64,000 bases of DNA from Pedobacter sp. MC2016-15 (GTDB taxonomy: Bacteria > Bacteroidota > Bacteroidia > Sphingobacteriales > Sphingobacteriaceae): the NCBI RefSeq assembly GCF_026239695.1, contig NZ_JAPIVS010000001.1, positions 558,001 to 622,000 of the forward strand. Direction: 5' to 3'. Shown here in pieces: positions 1 to 7,313 of this stretch (position 1 is the stretch's first letter; every line of letters starts with the position of its first letter). The translations under genes and the position numbers were made by a program. Below the pieces are notes generated by a model. It was not told the DNA's origin, did no database searches, and saw nothing but the letters and a program-made list of their open reading frames with translations.

Positions 1-1
1 A

Positions 2-652
2 GTAAATTCCATCACCGGCGAAGGATTGGCAGCCGCATTTGAAGATGCAGATGCTGTGGTAGATGTATCAAATTCTCCTTCATTTGAGGAGAAAGCAGTA
101 ATGGAGTTCTTTACGACTTCAGAAGGCAATATTATTGCTGCAGCCAAAGCTGCAGGAATTGCGCATGTGGTGGCTTTGTCTATCGTGGGTATCGACCGAG
201 ATGGGGCAAATCCGTACTTCCTGGCCAAGCTTGCACAGGAGCAACTCATCCGGGAGTCGGGCATCCCCTATTCTCTGCTGCGTGCCACTCAGTTTTTTGA
301 GTTTGTACCGGCCATTGCACAATCGGGAGGTGCCGGTGAAGAAGTGTATTTATCACCTGCCCTGTTCCAGCCACTGGCATCAGCAGATGTCGTAGCAGCA
401 TTGGTTAATCTCGTTACCGCAGCACCTTTAAACGATATCGTTGAAGTGGCAGGGCCTGAAAAGATTGGTCTAGACGAAATTGTAAGAAAGTATTTCAGCT
501 CAAAAAAAGAGCAGCGTACAGTGGTTTCAGATAGCAGTGCCGGTTATTTTGGCGCGCCTGTTGATGATCAGACACTGGTTCCGGATCAGCAGCCTATCCT
601 GGGGCAGTACCATTATGATGAATGGATCAGCATCCCCGGAAATCTGAGATAA
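2..652 (+). CDS. NAD(P)-binding SDR family oxidoreductase, C-terminal part (5' end outside window)
   Basis: The frame is open from base 2, so the true start and the N-terminal Rossmann GxxGxxG motif lie before the window; the first in-window TTG at 26 is not a convincing start. The visible part has the NmrA/atypical-SDR pattern: a strand ending in DVSNSP, a helix carrying GNIIAAAKAAG, then HVVALSIVGID, and LLRATQFFEF, which matches the substrate-side loop of NmrA-like reductases. Members bind NAD(P)H and act as small-molecule reductases or redox sensors; the substrate cannot be told from sequence. The gene ends in a perfect bidirectional hairpin shared with the convergent hydroxy-acid dehydrogenase gene. 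Confidence 0.85.
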   Translation, partial: VNSITGEGLAAAFEDADAVVDVSNSPSFEEKAVMEFFTTSEGNIIAAAKAAGIAHVVALSIVGIDRDGANPYFLAKLAQEQLIRESGIPYSLLRATQFFEFVPAIAQSGGAGEEVYLSPALFQPLASADVVAALVNLVTAAPLNDIVEVAGPEKIGLDEIVRKYFSSKKEQRTVVSDSSAGYFGAPVDDQTLVPDQQPILGQYHYDEWISIPGNLR

Positions 653-693
653 ACAAGAAGGGCATTGCAGAATTTGCAATGCCCTTCTTGTTT
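651..693. terminator. Bidirectional rho-independent terminator
   Basis: A perfect 19-bp stem (651-669 with 675-693) and a GAATT loop sit between two convergent genes. The arms begin with AAACAAGAAGGGC and end with GCCCTTCTTGTTT, so each direction has a short T-rich tail. Confidence 0.9.
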
Positions 694-694
694 A

Positions 695-1852
695 TTACTT
701 GATCAGCGTGCCTGGCAGACTGGCAATCGTCTCGCAGCAAAGCTGCTCCATGGCCTGTTTAAACTGTGTTTTAAACAAACCTATAGTATGATCACCACCC
801 CTCTTGCCTAGTGCAGAAACACCATACATGAAAGGTCTGCCCATAAATGTAAACTCTGCACCACTTGCAATAGCCCTCGCAATATCCGGTCCGGTGCGGA
901 TTCCGCCATCCATCATCACCGTGATTTTGTCTTTATATTTTCCCGACAGATTACCCAGCGATCTGATCGAAGATTCACCTGCATCGATCTGTCTTCCGCC
1001 ATGGTTGGAAACGATAATTCCATCGGCGCCCAGGGCTATGGCCTTCTCCGTATCCTGATCGCTCACAATCCCCTTCAATACCAGTTTTCCTTTCCACTGG
1101 TCACGGATCGCCGCCACTTTGTTCATGTCTACACGTTTATCAAAGGAAGCATTCATAAACTGCCCCAGCTGCCCCATGTCCAGTCCCTTATCCATATACT
1201 TTTTTAGCGTAGCAAACTCAGGGATGCCATTCGCAAGCGTCTGGAATGACCAGGATGGTCTGATGGCCGACTGAAAAACATTTCTGATATTCATTTTTGG
1301 AGGCATGGATAAACCCGCCTTAATTTCGCGATAGCGGAAACCAAAGGAAGGAACATCTACCAGCACCACCAGCACCGGGCATTCCACATCTCTGAGGCGC
1401 TGCAGGATATCATCGCGCATTGCCGTTTTTGCCGGATGATACAGCTGGAACCAGAAGTTATTGGAAGTGACCTCCGCAATTCTTTCGATACTGCTTGTAC
1501 CTACCGTGCTGAGGATGAAAGGTACATTGTGTCTTACAGCCGCTTTGGCGAGAATCTCGGAAGCGTTGGGCCACATCAGCCCCTGCAGACCTATCGGTGA
1601 GATCCCAAAAGGCGCATCATAACGATGGCCGAACAACTCGGCACTGGTATCCACACCCGCGTAATTCTGCAGGTACTGCGGCATCAGCTCCACATCATGG
1701 AAGTCCCTTTCATTTTTTGAAAGGTTCACTTCTTCATTGCATCCCCCTTCGAGGTAATCAAATGCAAATTTGGGAATACGTTTTTTTGCCTTTTTCTTAA
1801 GGTCGCCTATAGAGGGGTACCTTGTATCAAAATTTAGAAGATCAGTTGACAT
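695..1852 (-). CDS. lldD: FMN-dependent alpha-hydroxy-acid dehydrogenase, L-lactate dehydrogenase type
   Basis: This 385-residue protein covers the whole FMN-dependent alpha-hydroxy-acid oxidase/dehydrogenase barrel. It would oxidise L-lactate or a similar 2-hydroxy acid to the 2-oxo acid and pass electrons to quinone or oxygen. The N-terminal FDYLEGG segment, the FMN strand APFGISPIGLQGL, the substrate and FMN loop FWFQLY, and the catalytic SNHGGRQ (about 282-288, with His284 and Arg287) are all present, followed by the phosphate-binding DGGIRTGPDIARAIA and GRPF. The substrate is not proved; lactate is the commonest for this branch. It diverges from an AraC gene 109 bp away, which may control it. 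Confidence 0.85.
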   Translation of the reverse strand: MSTDLLNFDTRYPSIGDLKKKAKKRIPKFAFDYLEGGCNEEVNLSKNERDFHDVELMPQYLQNYAGVDTSAELFGHRYDAPFGISPIGLQGLMWPNASEILAKAAVRHNVPFILSTVGTSSIERIAEVTSNNFWFQLYHPAKTAMRDDILQRLRDVECPVLVVLVDVPSFGFRYREIKAGLSMPPKMNIRNVFQSAIRPSWSFQTLANGIPEFATLKKYMDKGLDMGQLGQFMNASFDKRVDMNKVAAIRDQWKGKLVLKGIVSDQDTEKAIALGADGIIVSNHGGRQIDAGESSIRSLGNLSGKYKDKITVMMDGGIRTGPDIARAIASGAEFTFMGRPFMYGVSALGKRGGDHTIGLFKTQFKQAMEQLCCETIASLPGTLIK

Positions 1853-1961
1853 ACAAATTTATTTTGGTATGATTGTAAAAGGTAAAGATCGTATTCCGCT
1901 TTATCCGCAGTTAGTATTAATCTTATCTTCAATGGTACTTTTCTTATCTTAGCTACCAAAT

Positions 1962-2840
1962 ATGATTCCTGTATACAGTATCAAGGATTTCTCGCCTTTT
2001 TATGCAAAAGAAAATCAGTTCGTGATTGTTCCCTTTGAGCAGTTAAACCGTCCTGTACCCTTCTTGTGGCCGCATAAACACAGCTTTTATGAACTGCTGT
2101 GGATCAGGAAAGGAAGCACAAGACATTTTGTAGACAACCAGGAGCTGGCATTGGGCCGCGATACGATTTACTTTATGTCGCCCGGACAAACACATCATTT
2201 TGAAGAGTACGGATCTGTGCAGGGCGATAGTATCATGTTCTCCGAGGATTTTTTTATCCTGAATTTTACCAACAAGGAAGCCATCCGCAAACTGTCTTTC
2301 CTGCACAACAGTTACAGAAACCCGGGGATAGTGCTGGATGAACAGAGCAAGGAGACATTGGAACCCGTGCTGAAGTTGCTGTACCAGGAGTTTGCCAGGC
2401 CTGATTTTTCAAAGATGGTCATCAGTTCATTGCTCTACGTTTTCTTTGAAGTCCTGCAGCGCAAGTATTATGACCAGCAGACACAAATTACGGCCATTGG
2501 AGCGCATGTGATGGTGTTCGACAAATTCAGGGCGCTGGTAGAAAGGCATTTCAGCACAGAACACCAGGTATCATTTTATGCTGCAGCGCTCTGCATCACC
2601 CCGCACTACCTCAATGAGGCAGTGAAGAAAGCCGCCGGCAAGACTGCCAGTGAATTTATCAAAGAGAGGATCATTCTCGAAGCCAAGCGAATGCTGGTAC
2701 AGAGCCATATCCCCGTAGGACGGATTGCCGATGAGCTGGGATTTCAGGACTTCTCGTACTTCTCACGCCATTTTAAAAAACACAATGCGCTCAGTCCGGA
2801 GCAATACAGAAAGGTCATGATGGAAAAACATCACCTGTAA
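1962..2840 (+). CDS. AraC family transcriptional regulator
   Basis: The 292-residue protein has an N-terminal cupin-like sensory domain (about 15-150, with the HKHSFYELLWIRKG type strand) and a C-terminal double helix-turn-helix (about 190-288). The HTH includes VGRIADELGFQDFSYFSRHFKKHNALSPEQYR, split here by family consensus into the recognition helix and the AraC signature. It lies divergent to the hydroxy-acid dehydrogenase gene and 19 bp upstream of an MFS transporter gene with which it is probably co-transcribed. A -7-like box TATCTTAG at 1945-1952 precedes the ATG by nine bases. Its ligand is unknown. Confidence 0.9.
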   Translation: MIPVYSIKDFSPFYAKENQFVIVPFEQLNRPVPFLWPHKHSFYELLWIRKGSTRHFVDNQELALGRDTIYFMSPGQTHHFEEYGSVQGDSIMFSEDFFILNFTNKEAIRKLSFLHNSYRNPGIVLDEQSKETLEPVLKLLYQEFARPDFSKMVISSLLYVFFEVLQRKYYDQQTQITAIGAHVMVFDKFRALVERHFSTEHQVSFYAAALCITPHYLNEAVKKAAGKTASEFIKERIILEAKRMLVQSHIPVGRIADELGFQDFSYFSRHFKKHNALSPEQYRKVMMEKHHL

Positions 2841-2859
2841 AACCAAAACATTTACCGAT

Positions 2860-4077
2860 ATGAGAGCCGACACCCCTTTTAATACCCTTATCCCGATCCG
2901 CGCTACACAGGCCATATTTTTTGTCTGTGGCCTTGGCATCTCCAGCTGGGCACTGATGGTACCTTTTGCCAAGGAACGACTGGCACTGAACGATGCCAGC
3001 CTGGGGCTGATCCTGCTTTTACTCGGTGGCGGTGCTATCGCGATGATGCCTGTCACAGGATTTCTGATCTACAGGTTTGGCAGCAGGATTGTGATTCTGA
3101 TTGCCGCAATTGTAGTGGCGCTGACGCTTCCCCTGCTGCTGGTCATGAGCACGGTAGTGTCACTGGGCCTGGTACTCTTCATCTTTGGGGCTGCTATCGG
3201 GACTATAGATGTGGCGATGAATGCACAGGGTGTACAGATCCAAAATCTACATGGCAAGCCCATCATGTCTTCCCTGCACGGCCTTTTCAGTGCCGGCGGA
3301 CTCATTGGTTCCCTCGGTCTTGGCTTCCTGATCAAAATCGGTTTATCAGCAGTTGTAGGCGCGGTCAGCTTATCGGCGCTGCTCCTCTTGATCGTCCTGC
3401 TGCAATACCGTTCGCTGCTTACTGCCCGACATGAAAAGGAACTGATCCGGCAATTCCAGACAGAGACACAATCCGGGGAGACCAAAACCAGTGGAACACC
3501 ATGGCTAAAGCGAAGCGTCCTTTATCTTGGGATCATGTGTTTTATCGTTTTTCTGTCTGAGGGGGCTATGCTCGACTGGAGTGCGGTTTTCCTGAAGGAA
3601 AACAGGGAGGTGGACGTGACGCTCGCCGGATTGGGCTATGCGGCTTTCTCTGTGGCCATGGCCGTGATGAGGTTACTAGGAGATAAACTGGTAGCGCGTC
3701 TGGACGGTAAAACTGTCGTGGTGTACGGAAGCCTGATTGCTGCCGCTGGTCTTTTTATCGCTGTGCTGACACCATGGCTGATCACTTCATTACTGGGGTT
3801 TATCCTGCTGGGTATCGGAGCGGCGAATATTGTCCCGGTGTTTTTTAGTGAAGGCGGGCGTCTGAAAAACGTATCTTCTACCGTGGCTATCCCGGCGATA
3901 TCCACACTTGGTTATGCAGGTCAGCTGGCAGGTCCGGCAACACTGGGTTTTATCGCGGAGCATACTTCATTGCCTGCGGCGCTGGGCTTTGTAGGATTTC
4001 TGATGCTGCTGGTAGGAATTTCCTACAGTTTCAAAAAAAAGGCCCACTCTAATGAGCAGGCCTCTTCTATCCATTAA
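2860..4077 (+). CDS. MFS transporter (YbjJ-like)
   Basis: A 405-residue integral membrane protein with about twelve hydrophobic segments in two halves joined by a polar loop near residues 190-220 (RQFQTETQSGETKTSG). The first half begins IRATQAIFFVCGLGISSWALMVPFAKERL, typical of YbjJ-type MFS permeases, and carries MTGFLIYRFGSR, the loop 2-3 MFS signature region. Members are exporters or sugar-type carriers; the substrate here is not known. It follows an AraC gene by 19 bp, suggesting that the AraC protein governs its own transporter. The last codons overlap the minus-strand terminator of the convergent yceI-like gene. Confidence 0.85.
   Translation: MRADTPFNTLIPIRATQAIFFVCGLGISSWALMVPFAKERLALNDASLGLILLLLGGGAIAMMPVTGFLIYRFGSRIVILIAAIVVALTLPLLLVMSTVVSLGLVLFIFGAAIGTIDVAMNAQGVQIQNLHGKPIMSSLHGLFSAGGLIGSLGLGFLIKIGLSAVVGAVSLSALLLLIVLLQYRSLLTARHEKELIRQFQTETQSGETKTSGTPWLKRSVLYLGIMCFIVFLSEGAMLDWSAVFLKENREVDVTLAGLGYAAFSVAMAVMRLLGDKLVARLDGKTVVVYGSLIAAAGLFIAVLTPWLITSLLGFILLGIGAANIVPVFFSEGGRLKNVSSTVAIPAISTLGYAGQLAGPATLGFIAEHTSLPAALGFVGFLMLLVGISYSFKKKAHSNEQASSIH
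4033..4063 (-). terminator. Rho-independent terminator of the YceI gene, inside the MFS 3' end
   Basis: On the minus strand the sequence reads AGGCC TG CTC ATTA GAG TG GGCC followed by eight T residues (hairpin 4040-4063, tail 4033-4040). It lies 24 bp past the YceI stop codon, within the last codons of the convergent MFS gene. Confidence 0.85.
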
Positions 4078-4086
4078 AGGAAAATA

Positions 4087-4674
4087 TTATTGAGCAGCAA
4101 CCAATTTTACACCGATCTCAAAGTTATCATCGATAGCTTTATCACCGATAGTATCAAAGAATGATTTTGAACCATATTTGATATCATATTTAGTACGGTC
4201 AACGATGATCTTTCCTGCAAGTGCAGAAACAGTACCGTCAGCATTTACCGTAACACTCGCAGGGAAGGTTAATGGTTTAGTGATACCTTTAAGCGTCAGG
4301 TTACCTGTAACCAGCAGTTTGGAACCCACTCCTGCAACTTTAGTGATTACAAATGTTGATGTAGGGAACTTTTCAGTACCAAAGAAATCATCAGCTTTAA
4401 GGTGACCTTCCAGTTTAGCGCTTCCGTCTGCATCTTTGATGGTCGTCATATCAATTACGAAAGAACCACCTTTAACACTTTTGCCATCTACACTCAGCGT
4501 ACCTGATTTCAGGGAAACTGTTCCGTTATGTGCACCTGTAACCTTTTTGGCTGCCCAGGTAATGGTAGATTTGGCTGCATCAACTGTATAGGTAACAGGT
4601 TTAACAGCAGCTGTAAATGCTGAAAGACCAACAATAGCGATCAGCGCGAAAATTGAATTGACTTTTGATTTCAT
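4087..4674 (-). CDS. YceI family periplasmic lipid-binding protein
   Basis: Starting at the ATG at 4674 gives 195 residues that open with MKSKVNSIFALIAIVGLSAFTAA, a Sec signal peptide; an upstream in-frame start would only add a non-signal-like leader. The mature part has the YceI lipocalin-like pattern: YTVDAAKSTITWAAKKVTG, then HNGTVSLKSGTLSVDG, FVIDMTTIKD, LEGHLKADDFFGTEKFPTSTF and LTLKGITKPLTFPASV. The family forms a beta-barrel that binds isoprenoid lipids such as polyprenyl chains in the periplasm. It is monocistronic, with its own terminator inside the neighbouring MFS gene. Confidence 0.93.
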   Translation of the reverse strand: MKSKVNSIFALIAIVGLSAFTAAVKPVTYTVDAAKSTITWAAKKVTGAHNGTVSLKSGTLSVDGKSVKGGSFVIDMTTIKDADGSAKLEGHLKADDFFGTEKFPTSTFVITKVAGVGSKLLVTGNLTLKGITKPLTFPASVTVNADGTVSALAGKIIVDRTKYDIKYGSKSFFDTIGDKAIDDNFEIGVKLVAAQ

Positions 4675-4769
4675 TATCTTAGATTTTATGTGATATAAAA
4701 ATAGAAATAACATTGGTCAATTCTTATATCCCGGAAATAATTTTCTCCGGCAACAGCAGCGCTCCGGCT

Positions 4770-5960
4770 TTATTCAAAGGACTCTTTAATGAAGCTAAGG
4801 TATTCCTGATGATTGGAACGTGAGAATTTGATATCGCGGCAACCATTGAATTGTACAAAAGATTTTAAAGCCTCAATGATCTTTTCCAGCTGCTCCTCCC
4901 GGAGTTCAATTTCTTCAAAATGAAGATTATGCACGGTCAGAACCTTATTTTTCCTGTCAGCCTTGGCGTCCATCCTGGCCACAAAAACATCCCCCAGCAG
5001 CACAGGCAGAGAAAAATAACCATACTTTCTTTTCGGTGCCGGCACGAAACATTCAATCTGATAGTCGAAGTTGAAGAAGTCCTTCAGACGGTGCCGGAAA
5101 ACATTGAGGATATCAAACGGGGATAAAATAAAGGCTTCCCCTGACAATTGGATATCCCCTGACTGATCTGCCATCATGTAAAACTCCGTTTTCAGTCCTT
5201 CCACATTCACCCTGCGCAGTTCTCCTTTAGCGAGCATCAGCTCCAGCTGCTTTTTCAGCAGATTTCCTTTTACCCTGCAGGCACGCCAGACCATCTCCTT
5301 CACTGAGGCAATGCCCAGTGCAGCAAGTGTACGTCGGATGATATACCCGGCGAACTCCTCCGGCGAGGGTACGCTATGGTCAGTATCCACGGGAATTAAG
5401 TTCAGCGGCAGGTCATACAGCTTCTGAAACTTCGGGCTACGGCTGATCATCAGTTCCCCTTCCAGGTACAGGCGTTCCAGCGCAACCTTTGCCGGCCGCC
5501 AGTCCCACCAGCCCGAGCTCGCCTCCAGCCTGTCATTGTCAAAGTCGCCCACCATCAGCGGCCCTTCACGTTCAATACGGTCGAGCACCTCCTTTTTTAA
5601 CCTGATCTCTGCGGGCGACAGCTCCTTACCTTTTGCCGCAAAGCTTTCCTTTACCGGCAGTGAAAAGCGGAAATCAGTCATAGGCATAAAACCTGCATCA
5701 GAACTGAAATACTCAAAGATCTTTCCCTCCTCCGTCAGGTCTGCCAGCCATTGCGGCTGATAGTCCGGCACCCGTGCGGCAAACACATGGTGATGCGCCC
5801 GCTCTACCACATAGTTGGTATCCAGCTGTACAAAACCCAGGTGGTCAATGATCCTGTATACCGCCTCTGCTCCAAGCCCAAACTGTGCAGTGCTGGCCAG
5901 TCCCGCGGCATGCAGGATCATTTTACGTACCTCTTGCTTAGAAATCAGTAATGGTTCCAT
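4770..5960 (-). CDS. YcaQ/AlkX-type winged-helix DNA glycosylase
   Basis: The 396-residue protein matches the winged-helix HTH_42 family (COG3214), whose E. coli member YcaQ removes alkylated bases and unhooks interstrand cross-links. The catalytic loop near residue 45 reads LGFVQLDTNYVVERAHHH. The Gln-hydrophobic-Asp triplet (Q45, L46, D47) is the form known for the YcaQ branch, as opposed to the Gln-x-Gln of the antibiotic-resistance AlkZ branch. Downstream FEYFSSDAGFMPMTDFRF and PVLLGDVFVARMDAKADRK are also typical. It lies 25 bp behind the QorB-like gene and is probably in the same transcript. Confidence 0.88.
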   Translation of the reverse strand: MEPLLISKQEVRKMILHAAGLASTAQFGLGAEAVYRIIDHLGFVQLDTNYVVERAHHHVFAARVPDYQPQWLADLTEEGKIFEYFSSDAGFMPMTDFRFSLPVKESFAAKGKELSPAEIRLKKEVLDRIEREGPLMVGDFDNDRLEASSGWWDWRPAKVALERLYLEGELMISRSPKFQKLYDLPLNLIPVDTDHSVPSPEEFAGYIIRRTLAALGIASVKEMVWRACRVKGNLLKKQLELMLAKGELRRVNVEGLKTEFYMMADQSGDIQLSGEAFILSPFDILNVFRHRLKDFFNFDYQIECFVPAPKRKYGYFSLPVLLGDVFVARMDAKADRKNKVLTVHNLHFEEIELREEQLEKIIEALKSFVQFNGCRDIKFSRSNHQEYLSFIKESFE

Positions 5961-5985
5961 GGCAGCAAAGTAAGAAATATTTCAG

Positions 5986-6852
5986 TTAAGCACCGTAAAT
6001 GCTTTTCAGGAACTCCTCCAGTCCCAGAGGTTTTCTGCCGAGTATCTTCGCCAGGTCACTGCGATTGGTATCAAACTGTCCTTCTTTGATTGCCTCACCG
6101 AATCCTGCGAAAAAGGCAGCATCACCTTCAGGTACACCAACCTTTACCAGCTGAGCAATGTACTCGTCTTTTGCCGGACTGTAATAGTTGACATCCTTTC
6201 CGGTAATAGATGAGATAAAGCCTGCAATGTCGCCGAATGAATAGGCAGTATCGGCAGTAATTGCATACTCCTGGTTTTCATGTCCGCTGGTTGTGAGCAC
6301 CACTGCCGCAGCTTCAGCCATTTCTGAGCGCGCCACAAAGGGTGTTTTACCTTCACCTGCCGGGAAGAAGATCCCTGTTTCCAGAACATTCTGACCTGCA
6401 AACATCGGTACCAGATCAGCGTAAAGTGTATTGTCCAGCAAAGTATAGGCAACACCAGAAGCCCTGAGGTAATCTGCTGTATCGCTGTGGATCTGGCTAA
6501 CCAATGGGATCGCAGAATCCCGGAAGTTTTCGATATCGATGCTCGTGTACAAAATATGTTTTACGCCATTCTCTTTGGCGGCATTGATCACGTTCTGGTG
6601 CTGCGTCAGTCTCTCATTCAGATCTGAAGAAGATACCAGCAGAAGTTTCTCTATCCCCTGCAGGGCAGCGCTTAAAGAACTCGTATTGTGGTAATCACCA
6701 ACCCTGATTTGTATGCCTTTATCTTTAAGATCAGCAGCTTTGTTTTCATCTCTTACCAAAGCCGCAATCTCATTTGCTGCGATGCCCTTTGCTAAAAGTG
6801 TATTGATCGTATGTTGTCCGAAATGGCCTGTAGCGCCTGTTACTAAAATCAT
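5986..6852 (-). CDS. qorB: NAD(P)H:quinone oxidoreductase QorB-like SDR
   Basis: The 288-residue atypical SDR begins MILVTGATGHFG (NADP-binding GxxGxxG at 6-12) and keeps the QorB/YtfG pattern: AALVRDENKAADLK, LLLVSSSD near residue 75 and HILYTSID near 103. Family members reduce quinones with NADPH. The gene diverges from an HxlR regulator gene 119 bp away, the same pairing as ytfG/ytfH in E. coli, so a thiol- or quinone-responsive derepression is likely. The intergenic region carries GTAAC inverted repeats. It is followed by the YcaQ-type gene. Confidence 0.88.
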   Translation of the reverse strand: MILVTGATGHFGQHTINTLLAKGIAANEIAALVRDENKAADLKDKGIQIRVGDYHNTSSLSAALQGIEKLLLVSSSDLNERLTQHQNVINAAKENGVKHILYTSIDIENFRDSAIPLVSQIHSDTADYLRASGVAYTLLDNTLYADLVPMFAGQNVLETGIFFPAGEGKTPFVARSEMAEAAAVVLTTSGHENQEYAITADTAYSFGDIAGFISSITGKDVNYYSPAKDEYIAQLVKVGVPEGDAAFFAGFGEAIKEGQFDTNRSDLAKILGRKPLGLEEFLKSIYGA

Positions 6853-6853
6853 C

Positions 6854-6885
6854 TTTGTTCGTTTTAATATGAATAATTATCTTTG
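6854..6885 (+). promoter_or_regulatory. Bacteroidota-type promoter for the HxlR gene
   Basis: TTTG at 6854-6857, a 20-base spacer and TATCTTTG at 6878-6885 match the Bacteroidota primary-sigma consensus (TTTG, about 19-20 bases, TAnnTTTG). Transcription would begin near 6892, leaving an 80-base leader that contains the GTAAC repeats. Confidence 0.7.
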
Positions 6886-6917
6886 TTACTCAAAGAAACT
6901 AATAATAATATCAAAAA

Positions 6918-6929
6918 GTAACTTGTTAC
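6918..6929. promoter_or_regulatory. Candidate HxlR operator
   Basis: GTAAC TT GTTAC is an inverted repeat of two five-base arms between divergent qorB and hxlR. Further GTAAC/GTTAC half-sites stand at 6885-6889, 6936-6940 and 6954-6958. HxlR dimers usually bind such repeats between themselves and their target. Confidence 0.55.
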
Positions 6930-6971
6930 CTTTTCGTAACAGTGAAAATAGTAGTAACCTTTACGTGACTA

Positions 6972-7295
6972 ATGGAGAAAAAATTTGATAATAACCCTTG
7001 TCCGGTGACGGCAACCATCGCACTGATCGGCGGAAGGTGGAAAACCATCATCCTCTATATCCTTTCCGACCATACCCGGCGCTTTGGTGAAATCGCTGCA
7101 AGGATGCCCGCTATTTCCAGGAAAGTACTGACGGAGCAGTTAAAGGAACTGGAAGCTGACGGACTGATCAGCAGGCAGCAATTTAAGGAAATCCCTCCGC
7201 GTGTAGAGTATTCCCTTACAGAACTGGGTCAGAGTCTTTCGCCAATACTGGATGAAATTGCTGCCTGGGGTAAAGAAAAAGTATTAAATGCGTAG
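6972..7295 (+). CDS. HxlR family winged-helix regulator, QorR/YodB-like
   Basis: The 107-residue protein has the HxlR fold throughout: CPVTATIALIGGRWKTIILYIL, RRFGEIAARMPAISRKVLTEQLKELEADGLI with the recognition helix, and the wing RVEYSLTELGQSL. Cys10, just before the first helix, is at the place of the redox-sensing cysteine of YodB and QorR, which is oxidised by quinones or electrophiles and then releases DNA. With qorB divergent to it, the likely role (inference) is a quinone or thiol-stress repressor of the reductase gene. Its stop codon lies inside the shared terminator hairpin. Confidence 0.9.
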   Translation: MEKKFDNNPCPVTATIALIGGRWKTIILYILSDHTRRFGEIAARMPAISRKVLTEQLKELEADGLISRQQFKEIPPRVEYSLTELGQSLSPILDEIAAWGKEKVLNA

Positions 7296-7313
7296 CAGGA
7301 ACACACCTGCTAC
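7292..7313. terminator. Shared hairpin containing both convergent stop codons
   Basis: GTAGCAGG (7292-7299), loop AACACA, CCTGCTAC (7306-7313). The stop codons of hxlR (7293-7295) and of the GH92 gene (7310-7312) both fall in the stem. The T tracts are short, so termination strength is uncertain. Confidence 0.65.

Noticed and set aside
1921..1950. Direct repeat TCTTATCTT 21 bp apart before the AraC gene
   Set aside because: The second copy is the likely -7 box of the AraC promoter, so the repeat may be due to chance or to two -7-like boxes.
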